From assembly GCA_016870355.1 (NCBI GenBank), contig VGBR01000001.1:438989-502988 (forward strand): DNA of 64,000 nt, read 5' to 3'. Under the pieces are notes generated by a model, which was given only the letters and a program-made list of their open reading frames with translations, made no database searches and was not told the DNA's origin. Numbering within the stretch: the stretch's first letter is position 1; every line of letters starts with the position of its first letter. The position numbers and the translations under genes are program-made. This DNA is from Actinomycetota bacterium. Lineage in GTDB: Bacteria; Actinomycetota; Acidimicrobiia; IMCC26256; PALSA-555. Positions 49,591 to 57,689 of this stretch are shown here, in pieces.

Positions 49591-50499
49591 GAGCGAACGG
49601 AGCAGCTCGCGCGTCCGCTCTCGATCAGGGCTCTTGTACGGCGCGAACTCAGCAGCAATCAGATCGCTGGTGCCGAGATCGGCGAGCGCCGCGATCTGAT
49701 CCCTCACCGACGACTCGTCGCCGACGATAACGACGTCACCGGGTCCTTCGGCTCCCGAACGATCGAGCATTGCCCGGTACGACGGCAACGACCCGTACAT
49801 CTGGAAGATCTTGTTCGCGCGGTCGCGCGCCGCATCGGGGTCGTCGGTGACGCACACCGGCAGAGCGACGACGATGCGGGGAGCCGGTCGGCTCGCGCGC
49901 TCGGCCGCGGCGGTGATCGAAGGCACGATGTGCTCACCGATGCCCTTCGGTCCCGTCATCCAGGTGACCGTTCCGTCGGCAACGGTGCCCGCGAGCTCCA
50001 GCATCTTCGGACCAAGCGCCGCAACGAGGATCGGCATCGGTGTCGACCCTTCGACGGCGACGGGACAGCTCGCGCTCATCGTCTCGCCGGTGAACGACAC
50101 GTTCCCTTCACGGATGAGTGCTGTCAGCACCGTCAGGTACTCGCGCATGTGACGCACCGGCTTCTCGAAGGACAGGCCCCACATCCCTTCGACGACGAGC
50201 TGATGCGAGAGTCCGATGCCCAAGAGCAGGCGGCCGCCGCTGATGGCCTGCGTCGTCATCGCCTGTGCGGCGAGAACCATCGGATGGCGCGGGTACGTGG
50301 GAACGACTGCAGTACCGAGCTCGATCTCGGGCACCTCGCGAGCAACCACGGCGAGCAGCGTGAGTGCGTCGAAGCCGAACACCTGCGGCGCCCAGAAGGT
50401 GGCGAAGCCTTCTTCGTGCACCGTCCGCGCGGCGGCGATGACGTCGTCGGCGGTCTTGCCGGCGAAGTCGCCACCGAAGATCCCGATCTTCATGCTCAT
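49588..50499 (-). CDS. LLM-class flavin/F420-dependent oxidoreductase
   Basis: A 303-residue luciferase-like enzyme. MKIGIFGGDFAGK starts the barrel; FATFWAPQVFGFDALTLLAV, LGTAVVPTYPRHPMVLAAQA and SGGRLLLGIGLSHQLVVEG are the group signatures, followed by GPKMLELAGTVADGTVTWM in the cofactor region. It matches a subgroup annotated as F420-dependent in mycobacteria (from memory, TIGR03564). ATG 50499 or 50493 is the start. It is the last gene of a minus-strand operon with a CoA-transferase and an epimerase (26 bp gap). Substrate unknown. Confidence 0.85.
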   Translation of the reverse strand: MSMKIGIFGGDFAGKTADDVIAAARTVHEEGFATFWAPQVFGFDALTLLAVVAREVPEIELGTAVVPTYPRHPMVLAAQAMTTQAISGGRLLLGIGLSHQLVVEGMWGLSFEKPVRHMREYLTVLTALIREGNVSFTGETMSASCPVAVEGSTPMPILVAALGPKMLELAGTVADGTVTWMTGPKGIGEHIVPSITAAAERASRPAPRIVVALPVCVTDDPDAARDRANKIFQMYGSLPSYRAMLDRSGAEGPGDVVIVGDESSVRDQIAALADLGTSDLIAAEFAPYKSPDRERTRELLRSL

Positions 50500-50524
50500 G
50501 GCAACAGCCAACCACGGCTCCGCG

Positions 50525-51721
50525 TCATGCGACCACTCCGTCGGCCCGCAGTGCATCGATCCGGTCGCCGAGCCCGAGCTCTCGGAGGATCTCGTCGGTG
50601 TGCTGACCGAGATCAGGGGCCGGGATCCCGTGTGAAGCCGGTGTCGCGGTGAACTGCGCGGGGTGACGCGGCTGACGAACGGGACCGACGGTGGGGTGCT
50701 CGGATTCGATGAGCAGACCGATGGCCTCGACGTGAGGATCGGCTGCGAGCTCTTCGGGGCGCACGATGACGCCACACGGAACGCGTTGTGCCTCGAGTCG
50801 CGCCATGGCGTCTTCGGTCGAGAGCTTGGCGGCAGCGGCGTAGCACTGCGCGACGAGCTCGTTCGTGATCTCGCGATGCTTCACACGTTCGCCGATGGTC
50901 GCGACGCGCGGGTCGTCGTAGCCCTCGACGCCGAACGCCTTGCACATGCCGGTGAAGTCGGCGTCCGAGGTCGGCGTGCAGATGCCCCACCCATCGGTGA
51001 ACTGCAACGGCCGGAAGCTCTGCACGAAGCTCGACGGCTGCGAGCCATCGGCCATCATCAGCACCTCGTTGCCGGCGGCATCGACCCAGAGGAACGAAAC
51101 GACGGCGTCGAGCATCGAGAGATGGAGGTGCTGTCCGCCTGAGCCGCGCTCGCGCGCGAGCAGCGCGGCAGTGATCGCCTGAGCGGCGTAGAGCGCGGTG
51201 ACCTTGTCTGCCGCGGTCTGACGAAGGAACTGCGGCTCGCCCGTCTCGGGATCGGCCTGGTTCCCGGCGAATCCGCCGTACGCCTGGATCACCGTGTCGT
51301 AGGCGCTCTTCGGCGCGTAAGGCCCGTCAGGTCCGAAGCCGGAGAGCGACGCGTAGATCAGGTCGGGGTTCTCCTTGCGGAGATCGTCGTAGCCGACGCC
51401 CAAACGATCCACCACGCCGGGTCGGTAGTTCTGCACGACGACGTCGACGTCGCGGGCAAGGCGGTGCACGATGTCGCGGCCTTCGTCGGTGTGGATGTCA
51501 CACGCGATCGATCGCTTGCCTCTGTTGCACATGAGGAACAGCGCGCTCATGCCGTTGACGGACACGCCGACCCAACGGCCGATGTCTCCGATGCCAGGGC
51601 GTTCGACCTTGATGACCTCCGCGCCCTGGTCTGCGAGCAAGGTCGCCGCGTACGGGCCGGTCGCGGCGATTGACATGTCGAGCACGCGCACGCCAGCGAG
51701 CGGTCCGGTTCCTTCGCTCAC
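50525..51721 (-). CDS. CaiB/BaiF family CoA-transferase
   Basis: A 398-residue class III CoA-transferase. LAGVRVLDMSIAATGPYAA and GAEVIKVERPGIGDIGRW open the Rossmann part, and NRGKRSIACDI follows. The catalytic Asp is present (SAYDTVIQAYGGFAG), in contrast to the protein at 4554. GTG 51721 gives a GTGA overlap with the epimerase stop. It should pass CoA from a donor such as succinyl-CoA to an acid handled by the neighbouring LLM enzyme and the SDR/crotonase genes upstream. Confidence 0.88.
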   Translation of the reverse strand: MSEGTGPLAGVRVLDMSIAATGPYAATLLADQGAEVIKVERPGIGDIGRWVGVSVNGMSALFLMCNRGKRSIACDIHTDEGRDIVHRLARDVDVVVQNYRPGVVDRLGVGYDDLRKENPDLIYASLSGFGPDGPYAPKSAYDTVIQAYGGFAGNQADPETGEPQFLRQTAADKVTALYAAQAITAALLARERGSGGQHLHLSMLDAVVSFLWVDAAGNEVLMMADGSQPSSFVQSFRPLQFTDGWGICTPTSDADFTGMCKAFGVEGYDDPRVATIGERVKHREITNELVAQCYAAAAKLSTEDAMARLEAQRVPCGVIVRPEELAADPHVEAIGLLIESEHPTVGPVRQPRHPAQFTATPASHGIPAPDLGQHTDEILRELGLGDRIDALRADGVVA

Positions 51722-52827
51722 GCGTCGAACACCTCCTTCGAGCGGGGACGCCCGCCCGGGCCGCTGTACGCCAGTCCGTAGCCCGGCTCGGTCTTGAACT
51801 CGGCAGCATGGACCACGGCGTCACGCGCGTGTGACCACGCGTCGATCAATCGGTCTTCCGCGGCGTAGTCGAACGGATCGGTGAGCACTTGCTCCTCCAT
51901 CTCGCCTGGTGCATGCGGGTGGTCGGCAAGCCAACGAGCTGTGACGCCGATGGCGTCGCGGGCGGGAATGACATCGCGATAGCCGAGCACCGTCCGCACT
52001 CGCGTGAGGTCCAGCACGCGATGTGTGGGAAGAGGTTGCGCGAGCAGCGGACGTGCTGGAACGGCAAGGTCGAACGGCATCGAGACGATTTCGAAGTGGT
52101 GTCCAAGCGCGGCGGCAACGAGCTCGACCACCTGACGGACGGTGAGCACCTCTTCATCGCCGACGTTGAAGACAAGTCCGGCCGCCGCGTCGGGATTCGC
52201 GACTGCGAGCAGAACCGCATGGGCCAGGTTCTCGGTGAAGCCGTGGTGATGGAGCGTCAGTCCATCGTCGGCGACGACGATCCGATCGCGCCCGTCCAGC
52301 ACCCGGCGCACGATGCACCACTCGCGCGGTGCCAGCTGGAGCGGTCCGTATACGTATGGGTAACGGAAGTGCGCGGCCGTTGGATGGTGCTCGAACACCG
52401 CTTCTTCGGTGCGGACGATTCGATACCCCTTCTCGTCCTCGCCGGGTTCGGTGACCGTCGCGGCATCCTCGGCCACGGGCACTGGCAATCCCGCCGGATC
52501 GTGCAGCCACGGGTTCATCCAGCCCCGGTACGCAGGGACTCCTCCGACTGAGAGGAACTGGCCGGTGCGCCCTTCGAGCAACCGGGCGGCCGCGCGCAAG
52601 CGCCCATACATCACGAGTGTCACGTCGAACGTCGAGGATCCGAGGCCTTCGGCGAGTGATGCCTCGTCGTACGGATCACAGTGGAGGTGCTCGACCTCCG
52701 CTGGCGTCTCGTCTCGTTCGTGCTGCCCGCGATGGAGGATCGTGACCGCGTAGCCGCGGTCGATCAGGCCCCGGACGATCGGCATCCCGGTCGGGCCGGT
52801 CCCGCCGACGACCAAGGCCTTGTCCAC
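51718..52827 (-). CDS. NAD-dependent epimerase/dehydratase family protein
   Basis: A 369-residue extended-SDR protein. The N-terminal nucleotide loop is ALVVGGTGPTGMPIVRGL (GGTGxTG); a YPYVYGP motif appears near residue 165 where epimerases usually hold Tyr-x-x-x-Lys, so the catalytic dyad may be missing or shifted. The C-terminal 60 residues (DYAAEDRLIDAWSHARDAV) are longer than usual. It may be an isoflavone-reductase-like or plant-BAN-like reductase. GTG 52827 starts 3 nt left of repeat copy C. It heads the epimerase, CoA-transferase, LLM operon. Confidence 0.8.
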   Translation of the reverse strand: MDKALVVGGTGPTGMPIVRGLIDRGYAVTILHRGQHERDETPAEVEHLHCDPYDEASLAEGLGSSTFDVTLVMYGRLRAAARLLEGRTGQFLSVGGVPAYRGWMNPWLHDPAGLPVPVAEDAATVTEPGEDEKGYRIVRTEEAVFEHHPTAAHFRYPYVYGPLQLAPREWCIVRRVLDGRDRIVVADDGLTLHHHGFTENLAHAVLLAVANPDAAAGLVFNVGDEEVLTVRQVVELVAAALGHHFEIVSMPFDLAVPARPLLAQPLPTHRVLDLTRVRTVLGYRDVIPARDAIGVTARWLADHPHAPGEMEEQVLTDPFDYAAEDRLIDAWSHARDAVVHAAEFKTEPGYGLAYSGPGGRPRSKEVFDA

Positions 52828-52830
52828 TAT

Positions 52831-52868
52831 CCCGCTCTCGGCGCCTTCGGCGCCGGGCCGCTTGGGCC
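52831..52868. repeat. 38-nt intergenic hairpin repeat, copy C
   Basis: It begins CCCGCTCTC, has the stem GGCGCC-TTC-GGCGCC and ends GGGCCGCTTGGGCC. It stands 3 nt before the epimerase start and 13 nt after the SDR stop, both genes on the minus strand. Confidence 0.65.
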
Positions 52869-52881
52869 GCGCTTGCTCACC

Positions 52882-53769
52882 TCAGGCATCCGGCGTGAAA
52901 GGTCCCTTGCCCATCTGGTCGCGCACGGTCACGACAGGTGGGTTCGTGAGGCTGCGCCGCTGCCAGTTCGCTCCGTCGACCACGAGCGTGTGACCGGAGA
53001 TGAATCGGCCGTACGGGGACGCGAGGAAGGTGGCGGCCCATCCGAGCTCTTGTCGCTGCCCGACGCGCATCGCGGGCTGCGCACTGTCCTTGTCGCTCGT
53101 GCGGTCGAGGTTGCCCTTGATGTCGTCGGTCATGTCCTCGTGCGGGAACAAGCCGGGGACGAGACCGTTCACCTGGATGCCGTAGGGGCCCCACTCGACT
53201 GCCAGGGACTCGGTCAGGTTCTTCACGCCTGCCTTGGCCGCGGCGGAGTGCGCGAAGCCGGGTCCACCCGTCCATGCGTAGCTCGCCCCGACGTTGATGA
53301 TGGATCCGGGCGTCCCAGCAGTGAGGTGCCGACGGGCGAATTCCCGCGCGCACAGGTACGTGCCGTTCAAGGTGATGTCGATCACCGTGCGCCATGCATT
53401 CGGCGACATGTCTTCTGCCGGCACTGGGAAGTTCGCTGCCGCGTTGTTCACCAGCACGCCAGGAAGTCCGAACGCCTGCTCTGCTGCATCGAACGCTCCC
53501 GCCACGCTGTCGGCATCACGGATGTCGCACACGGCTGTCGCAACCGATGCCTGCAAGGCCTCCATGGCTGCGCGGCCAGCGTCGAGATGCTCGTCCTTGC
53601 GGCTCGCGATCACGATCGCGGCACCCAACCGAGCGAACTCCGACGCGATCGCCTTTCCCAGACCAGTTCCACCACCGGTCACGAGGACGCACGTTCCATC
53701 AAACGTGCCCGGCCTCAGGGCCGTCTCGCCTGCCGCGGGTGGGGCGGGGAGCCCGATCGGCTCGGTCAT
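52882..53769 (-). CDS. SDR-family oxidoreductase, 2,4-dienoyl-CoA reductase-like
   Basis: A 295-residue SDR with the loop TGGGTGLGKAIASEF, ASRKDEHLDAG after strand two (NADP-type Arg-Lys) and NNAAANFPVP. At the active site the text reads GPGFAHSAAAKAGVKNL: the Tyr of classical SDRs is replaced by Ser while Lys is kept, as in eukaryotic-type 2,4-dienoyl-CoA reductases and enoyl reductases. A reduction of an unsaturated acyl-CoA is therefore more likely than alcohol oxidation. ATG 53769 is the start. The crotonase gene 41 bp upstream is on the same strand. Confidence 0.82.
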   Translation of the reverse strand: MTEPIGLPAPPAAGETALRPGTFDGTCVLVTGGGTGLGKAIASEFARLGAAIVIASRKDEHLDAGRAAMEALQASVATAVCDIRDADSVAGAFDAAEQAFGLPGVLVNNAAANFPVPAEDMSPNAWRTVIDITLNGTYLCAREFARRHLTAGTPGSIINVGASYAWTGGPGFAHSAAAKAGVKNLTESLAVEWGPYGIQVNGLVPGLFPHEDMTDDIKGNLDRTSDKDSAQPAMRVGQRQELGWAATFLASPYGRFISGHTLVVDGANWQRRSLTNPPVVTVRDQMGKGPFTPDA

Positions 53770-53810
53770 CCAGCTCTCCGCTCTTGCGGCTGCACCGCGG
53801 CACCCACCTC

Positions 53811-54590
53811 TCAGCTCCCGGTGTACCGCGGCGCGCGTTCTGCTTCGCGCGCGGCCTTCATCTCGGCGATGTCGTCGCTGCGATTGATGAACGTCTGGTA
53901 GATCACTTCGTCGGCCATGGAGCTGCGGATCTGTGGCAGCGCGAGGTGCCTGATCACTTCGCGCGCCATCTTGATCGTGACCGCCGGTGCGGCCGCGATC
54001 TGCTCGGCGATCTCGCGTACCGTCGCATCGAGCTCGTCGGCGGGCACGACGCGGCTGACAATGCCGTGTGTGAGTGCTTCGTCAGCAGTCAGCACCCGAC
54101 CGGTGAGCACCATGTCGCTCACAACTCCGTGGCCGCACATCTCATAGAGCACCGCGACGCCACCGGTGTCTGGGATCACGCCGTATGTCGTCTCGGGCAG
54201 ACGGAACTTGGCGTCTTCGCTCGCGACCCTGAGATCACACAGCAGCGCGCGCTGGAAGGAACCGCCCATCACCCAGCCTTTGCACGCGGCGATCACGACC
54301 GCGTCGAGCTCCCAGAGCTGCTGGATCCCGCGGTGGCCGCGGCGCATGAGCTCGTGGTGCGACAGCTCGACCTTGAGGTTGCCGATGGAGCCGACGTCAC
54401 GCCCTGACGAGAACGACCTGCCTTCCCCGCGCCAGATCACCGCGCGCACCTCTGGATGCTGCTTGAGCTCGGTGAGGATCTCGAACAGCCGTAGATCCAT
54501 GTCGTCGTCGAAGGCGTTGTGCTTGTCGGGGTTGTCGTTCGTGATGGTGGCGACGGCCCCGTCGATGCTCAGATGTACCCGCTCGATCAC
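53811..54590 (-). CDS. Crotonase family protein
   Basis: A 259-residue crotonase. The first oxyanion loop is SFSSGRDVGSIG; the second is KGWVMGGSFQRALLCDLRVA, where the first catalytic Glu is replaced by Phe-Gln. The second Glu is kept in RLPETTYGVIPDTGG, so an isomerase-type mechanism is possible. GTG 54590 is 7 nt after TAGCCT, a leaderless start. It is divergent from another crotonase and lies upstream of the dienoyl-reductase-like SDR, a sensible pair for unsaturated acyl-CoA handling. Confidence 0.86.
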   Translation of the reverse strand: MIERVHLSIDGAVATITNDNPDKHNAFDDDMDLRLFEILTELKQHPEVRAVIWRGEGRSFSSGRDVGSIGNLKVELSHHELMRRGHRGIQQLWELDAVVIAACKGWVMGGSFQRALLCDLRVASEDAKFRLPETTYGVIPDTGGVAVLYEMCGHGVVSDMVLTGRVLTADEALTHGIVSRVVPADELDATVREIAEQIAAAPAVTIKMAREVIRHLALPQIRSSMADEVIYQTFINRSDDIAEMKAAREAERAPRYTGS

Positions 54591-54597
54591 GGCGCAG

Positions 54598-54624
54598 AGG
54601 CTACCGATACGCCGCAGGTACCCT
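54598..54624. promoter_or_regulatory. Divergent -10 elements between two crotonase genes
   Basis: TAGCCT on the minus strand (54603-54598) ends 7 nt before GTG 54590. TACCCT on the plus strand (54619-54624) ends 9 nt before GTG 54634. Neither gene has a clear ribosome site. Confidence 0.42.
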
Positions 54625-54633
54625 GCCCCGCTG

Positions 54634-55455
54634 GTGGGCTACGAGGACATCCGCTTCGAGCAGAGCGACGGGGTCGCGGTCATCACGCTGGATCGACCAG
54701 CGACGAGGAACGCCTTCACCGGTCGCATGGGCGTCGAGCTCGGCGACGCCTATCGGCACTGCGACGTGGACGACGATGTGCGCGTCGTCGTCTTGACGGG
54801 GACGCCGCCGGCCTTCTGCGCGGGTGCTGACCTCTCGCGCGGCGCCGACACGTTCACCGGCACAGGGGAGGCTCGCTCGCGCGAGTCGTTCACCGCCGCC
54901 GGCATCGATCCGCCCGCGTTCGCGATCCGCAAGCCGGTGGTCGCGGCCGTGAATGGTCACGCGATCGGCATCGGGCTCACCATCGCACTCCAATGCGACC
55001 TGCGCTTCATCGCCGAGGATGGCAAGTACGGCATCGTGCAAGTGCGGCGCGGGATGCTCGGCGACGCGTACTCCCACTGGACGCTCCCGCGCATCGCTGG
55101 TCTCGCCAACGCTGCTGACGTGTTGTTGACTGGGCGCATGTTCGATGGTCGGGAGGCTCAGACCATGGGTCTGGCGAGTCGCTGCCTCCCCGCCGACGAG
55201 GTGCTGCCGACCGCGTTGGAGGTTGCGCACGACATCGCAATCAATGCCGCTCCGGTCTCGGTTGCGGTCAGCAAGCGGCTTCTCTGGAAGTCGTTCGACC
55301 TCACGCCCCCCGAGATCGAGCAGCTCGAGAGCGCGCTGCATCTGCATCTGATGGAAGGACCAGACGTTCGCGAGGGTCCGGTTGCATTCCTCGAAGAGCG
55401 TGCGCCGGAGTGGAAGCAACGAGTGTCTACCGACTTCCCCGACTGGCACTCCTGA
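54634..55455 (+). CDS. Enoyl-CoA hydratase/isomerase family protein
   Basis: A 273-residue crotonase. DGVAVITLDRPATRNAFTGR, PPAFCAGADLSRGAD and NGHAIGIGLTIALQCDLRFI are the standard blocks; YGIVQVRRGMLGDAYSHW lacks both classical Glu. The C-terminal helix reads LEERAPEWKQRVSTDFPDW. GTG 54634 is preferred to earlier starts, which run antisense to the divergent crotonase. The stop is joined to the SDR start by TGATG. With the SDR, cupin and LLM genes it forms a four-gene plus-strand run. Confidence 0.86.
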   Translation: MGYEDIRFEQSDGVAVITLDRPATRNAFTGRMGVELGDAYRHCDVDDDVRVVVLTGTPPAFCAGADLSRGADTFTGTGEARSRESFTAAGIDPPAFAIRKPVVAAVNGHAIGIGLTIALQCDLRFIAEDGKYGIVQVRRGMLGDAYSHWTLPRIAGLANAADVLLTGRMFDGREAQTMGLASRCLPADEVLPTALEVAHDIAINAAPVSVAVSKRLLWKSFDLTPPEIEQLESALHLHLMEGPDVREGPVAFLEERAPEWKQRVSTDFPDWHS

Positions 55456-56225
55456 TGGACCGTGAAGGACTCCGCACGCTGTTCGACCTGTCAGATCGGG
55501 TGGCGATCGTCACCGGCGGCACGCGCGGGATCGGACGCGCGATCGCCGAAGGGTTCGTGGCTGCCGGCGCGAAGGTCGTCGTCGCGAGCCGCAAAGCTGA
55601 CGCGTGTGCCGAGACCGAAGCGCATCTGACGGCGATGGGCGGAGATGCGCTCGGTGTGCCGACGCACATGGGTGACCTCAACGACCTGGCTGCGCTGGTC
55701 GGCCGAACGGTCGACCACTACGGGCGATTCGACATCGTGGTGAACAATGCCGCGACCCCACTGACCATGCCGATCGGTGAGTTCACGCCGGAGGCGTGGC
55801 AGAAGTCGTTCGACGTCAATCTGCGTGGCCCTGTGTTCCTCGTGCAATCGGCACTGCCGCACCTGGAGGCGAGCCCTTGCGCGGCGGTCGTGAACGTGCT
55901 GTCGGCGGGCGCGTTTTTGTTCTCACCAAACGTCTCGATGTACGCAGCGGCGAAGGCCGCGATGATGTCGTTCACGAGAGCGATGGCCGCCGACTTCGCC
56001 GGTCGGGAGATCCGGGTGAACGCCCTCGCGCCCGGGAGCGTCGACACCGACATGATGCGCAACAACACTGAGGAAGCGCAGGCGCGCATGACAGCGGCGA
56101 GCCATCAGGCACGCACGGCCTCACCCGATGAGATGGTGGGGCCGGCACTGTTCCTCGCATCGGACGCGTCGAGCTTCATGACCGGGCAAGTGCTGATCGT
56201 CGACGGTGGTCTCGTTCCGCACTGA
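55455..56225 (+). CDS. SDR-family oxidoreductase (3-hydroxyacyl/ketoacyl type)
   Basis: A 256-residue classical SDR. VTGGTRGIGRAIAEGF binds the cofactor, and VASRKADACAETE with Arg-Lys favours NADP(H). NNAATPL, Ser in NVLSAGAF and Tyr-x-x-x-Lys in SMYAAAKAAMMSFTRA give the complete triad, and FMTGQVLIVDGGLVPH closes the fold. Coupled to the crotonase by a one-base overlap, it may oxidise or reduce the hydroxy/keto form of the same acyl-CoA. ATG 55455 is the start. Confidence 0.88.
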   Translation: MDREGLRTLFDLSDRVAIVTGGTRGIGRAIAEGFVAAGAKVVVASRKADACAETEAHLTAMGGDALGVPTHMGDLNDLAALVGRTVDHYGRFDIVVNNAATPLTMPIGEFTPEAWQKSFDVNLRGPVFLVQSALPHLEASPCAAVVNVLSAGAFLFSPNVSMYAAAKAAMMSFTRAMAADFAGREIRVNALAPGSVDTDMMRNNTEEAQARMTAASHQARTASPDEMVGPALFLASDASSFMTGQVLIVDGGLVPH

Positions 56226-56274
56226 CCCGCGAAGTGGCAGGCTTCGCGCCGACTACGAAAGCAAGGAGCGTTCG

Positions 56275-56739
56275 ATGGCCGGTGGTCCGCGATTCCGTCA
56301 CCTCGACGACCTGAAGTGGCAGGAAGTCCGACGCCAGCAGCATGGCGACAAGACCGTGTCGGTCTTCGAGAAGTGGCCGGAGTTCTCGGAGCGGTATCTC
56401 ACGGTCTACGCCAAGTACGAGCCCGGGATGATGGTGCACAAGCACGGGCACAACAGCGATCACGTCGTGTTCGTGATCGAAGGCGACCTCATGTGTGGCG
56501 ACGTCCATTGCCCGGCTGGCACGCACATCGCACTCGACCAGGGCGATTCCTTTGGTCCGTTCATCGCTGGACCAGAAGGCGCGGTGTTGTTCGAGATCAT
56601 GATGGGCGACCCGCGCTCGTTCGCGGCTGACCCCGAAGGCTGGGAACGACTCCTCGCCGAGAAGGGTGTCGAGCAGCTTCCGAACCCACCGATCGACATG
56701 CCCGACTGGCTCGAGGACACGCGCACGTTGCCGGCATGA
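56275..56739 (+). CDS. Cupin-domain protein
   Basis: A 154-residue single-domain cupin starting at ATG 56275, 7 nt after AAGGAG. Metal-binding motif 1 is GMMVHKHGHNSDHVVFVIEG and motif 2 is CPAGTHIALDQGDSFGPFIAG with a Pro-Phe pair; the remaining 55 residues are a helical tail (PEGWERLLAEKGVEQLPNPP). The two-His-x-His pattern suggests a metal site of the dioxygenase or isomerase kind. It overlaps the LLM gene by ATGA and could act on the same compound. The reaction is not assignable. Confidence 0.8.
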   Translation: MAGGPRFRHLDDLKWQEVRRQQHGDKTVSVFEKWPEFSERYLTVYAKYEPGMMVHKHGHNSDHVVFVIEGDLMCGDVHCPAGTHIALDQGDSFGPFIAGPEGAVLFEIMMGDPRSFAADPEGWERLLAEKGVEQLPNPPIDMPDWLEDTRTLPA

Positions 56740-57689
56740 CGCCTTCCACCATCCCTTTTGGGCACGGCTCGGTCTCGCTGCGCCTCTACCCGCACAACGA
56801 GCTGGTTGCCTCGGAGATCGTCGAAGAGCTGCGCACGCAGGCCGCGCTCGGCGCCGCGCATGGCTTCGACGGGGTGATGACGAGCGAGCACCACGCTGGG
56901 TTCCACGGCTATCTGCCAAACCCACTCCAAGCCGCAGGATGGTGCCTCGAAGCCATGGAGATGGGGTGGGCGGCGCCGTCACCGTTGCTCCTGCCGCTGC
57001 GTCCGGCGGCGTTGGTCGCGGAGGAGGTGGCGTGGCTTGCGGCGCGCTTCCCGGGGCGAGTTGGGATCGGCGTCGCCTCGGGTGCGTTGCAAGACGACTT
57101 TGCCGTGATGGGGCTGACGATGCACCACCTCGCCGAGCGCTTCACCGAAGGCCTCGAAGCGATCGTCGCGATGCTCTCGGGTTCCGATCCAGGCGCGCTT
57201 GCTGGTGACCCCGCCATCGACGCGTGCGTCGACAGTCCGATTCCCGTCATCAGTGCCGCAATGGGATTCACGGCGGTGCGTCGGGCCGCGGCCTTGGGTG
57301 TGGGGATCCTCTTCGACTCGCTCTCACTCGCCGAACGGTGCCGCGAGCTCGCCGACGCCTACCGAGAAGCCGGCGGCAAAGGACCAGTGATCCTCATCCG
57401 GCGCGCGTGGCTCGGTGAACCACCACAAGAGAAGGTCGACCAGCAGCTCGACGTGTACCGGGGCTACTCAGCTCGGTCGGCGATGCTGCACTGGGGCGGC
57501 AACGAACTCATCGGCTCGTCCGACGCGAACGAGATTGCCGAGGGACTGGCCGACGTTGCGAGCCGGGCGGGCGCAGACGCGATGAACATCCGCATCCACG
57601 TGCCCGATGTGCCGCGTGAAGCGGTGCGCGATCAGATCGCCGGGCTCGGTGACGAGGTGCTGCCGCTACTCCGCAAGCAGCTCAACTAG
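56736..57689 (+). CDS. LLM-class flavin-dependent oxidoreductase
   Basis: A 317-residue luciferase-like enzyme. SLRLYPHNELVASEIVEEL, GFDGVMTSEHHAGFHGYLPN and the active-site-near LLLPLRPAALVAEEVAWLAARFPGRV (two overlapping segments) belong to the group with the SEHH motif, where a His contacts the flavin or F420. GRVGIGVASGALQDDFAVMG follows. ATG 56736 overlaps the cupin stop, and the TAG stop overlaps the convergent sulfatase stop (CTAG). It is the third LLM enzyme in the window, not closely similar to the others. Confidence 0.84.
   Translation: MTPSTIPFGHGSVSLRLYPHNELVASEIVEELRTQAALGAAHGFDGVMTSEHHAGFHGYLPNPLQAAGWCLEAMEMGWAAPSPLLLPLRPAALVAEEVAWLAARFPGRVGIGVASGALQDDFAVMGLTMHHLAERFTEGLEAIVAMLSGSDPGALAGDPAIDACVDSPIPVISAAMGFTAVRRAAALGVGILFDSLSLAERCRELADAYREAGGKGPVILIRRAWLGEPPQEKVDQQLDVYRGYSARSAMLHWGGNELIGSSDANEIAEGLADVASRAGADAMNIRIHVPDVPREAVRDQIAGLGDEVLPLLRKQLN

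Noticed and set aside
49591-50652. Continuation of the 49441 frame as a 400-residue protein
   Set aside because: Beyond 49588 it is exactly antisense to the LLM gene and loses protein-like composition.
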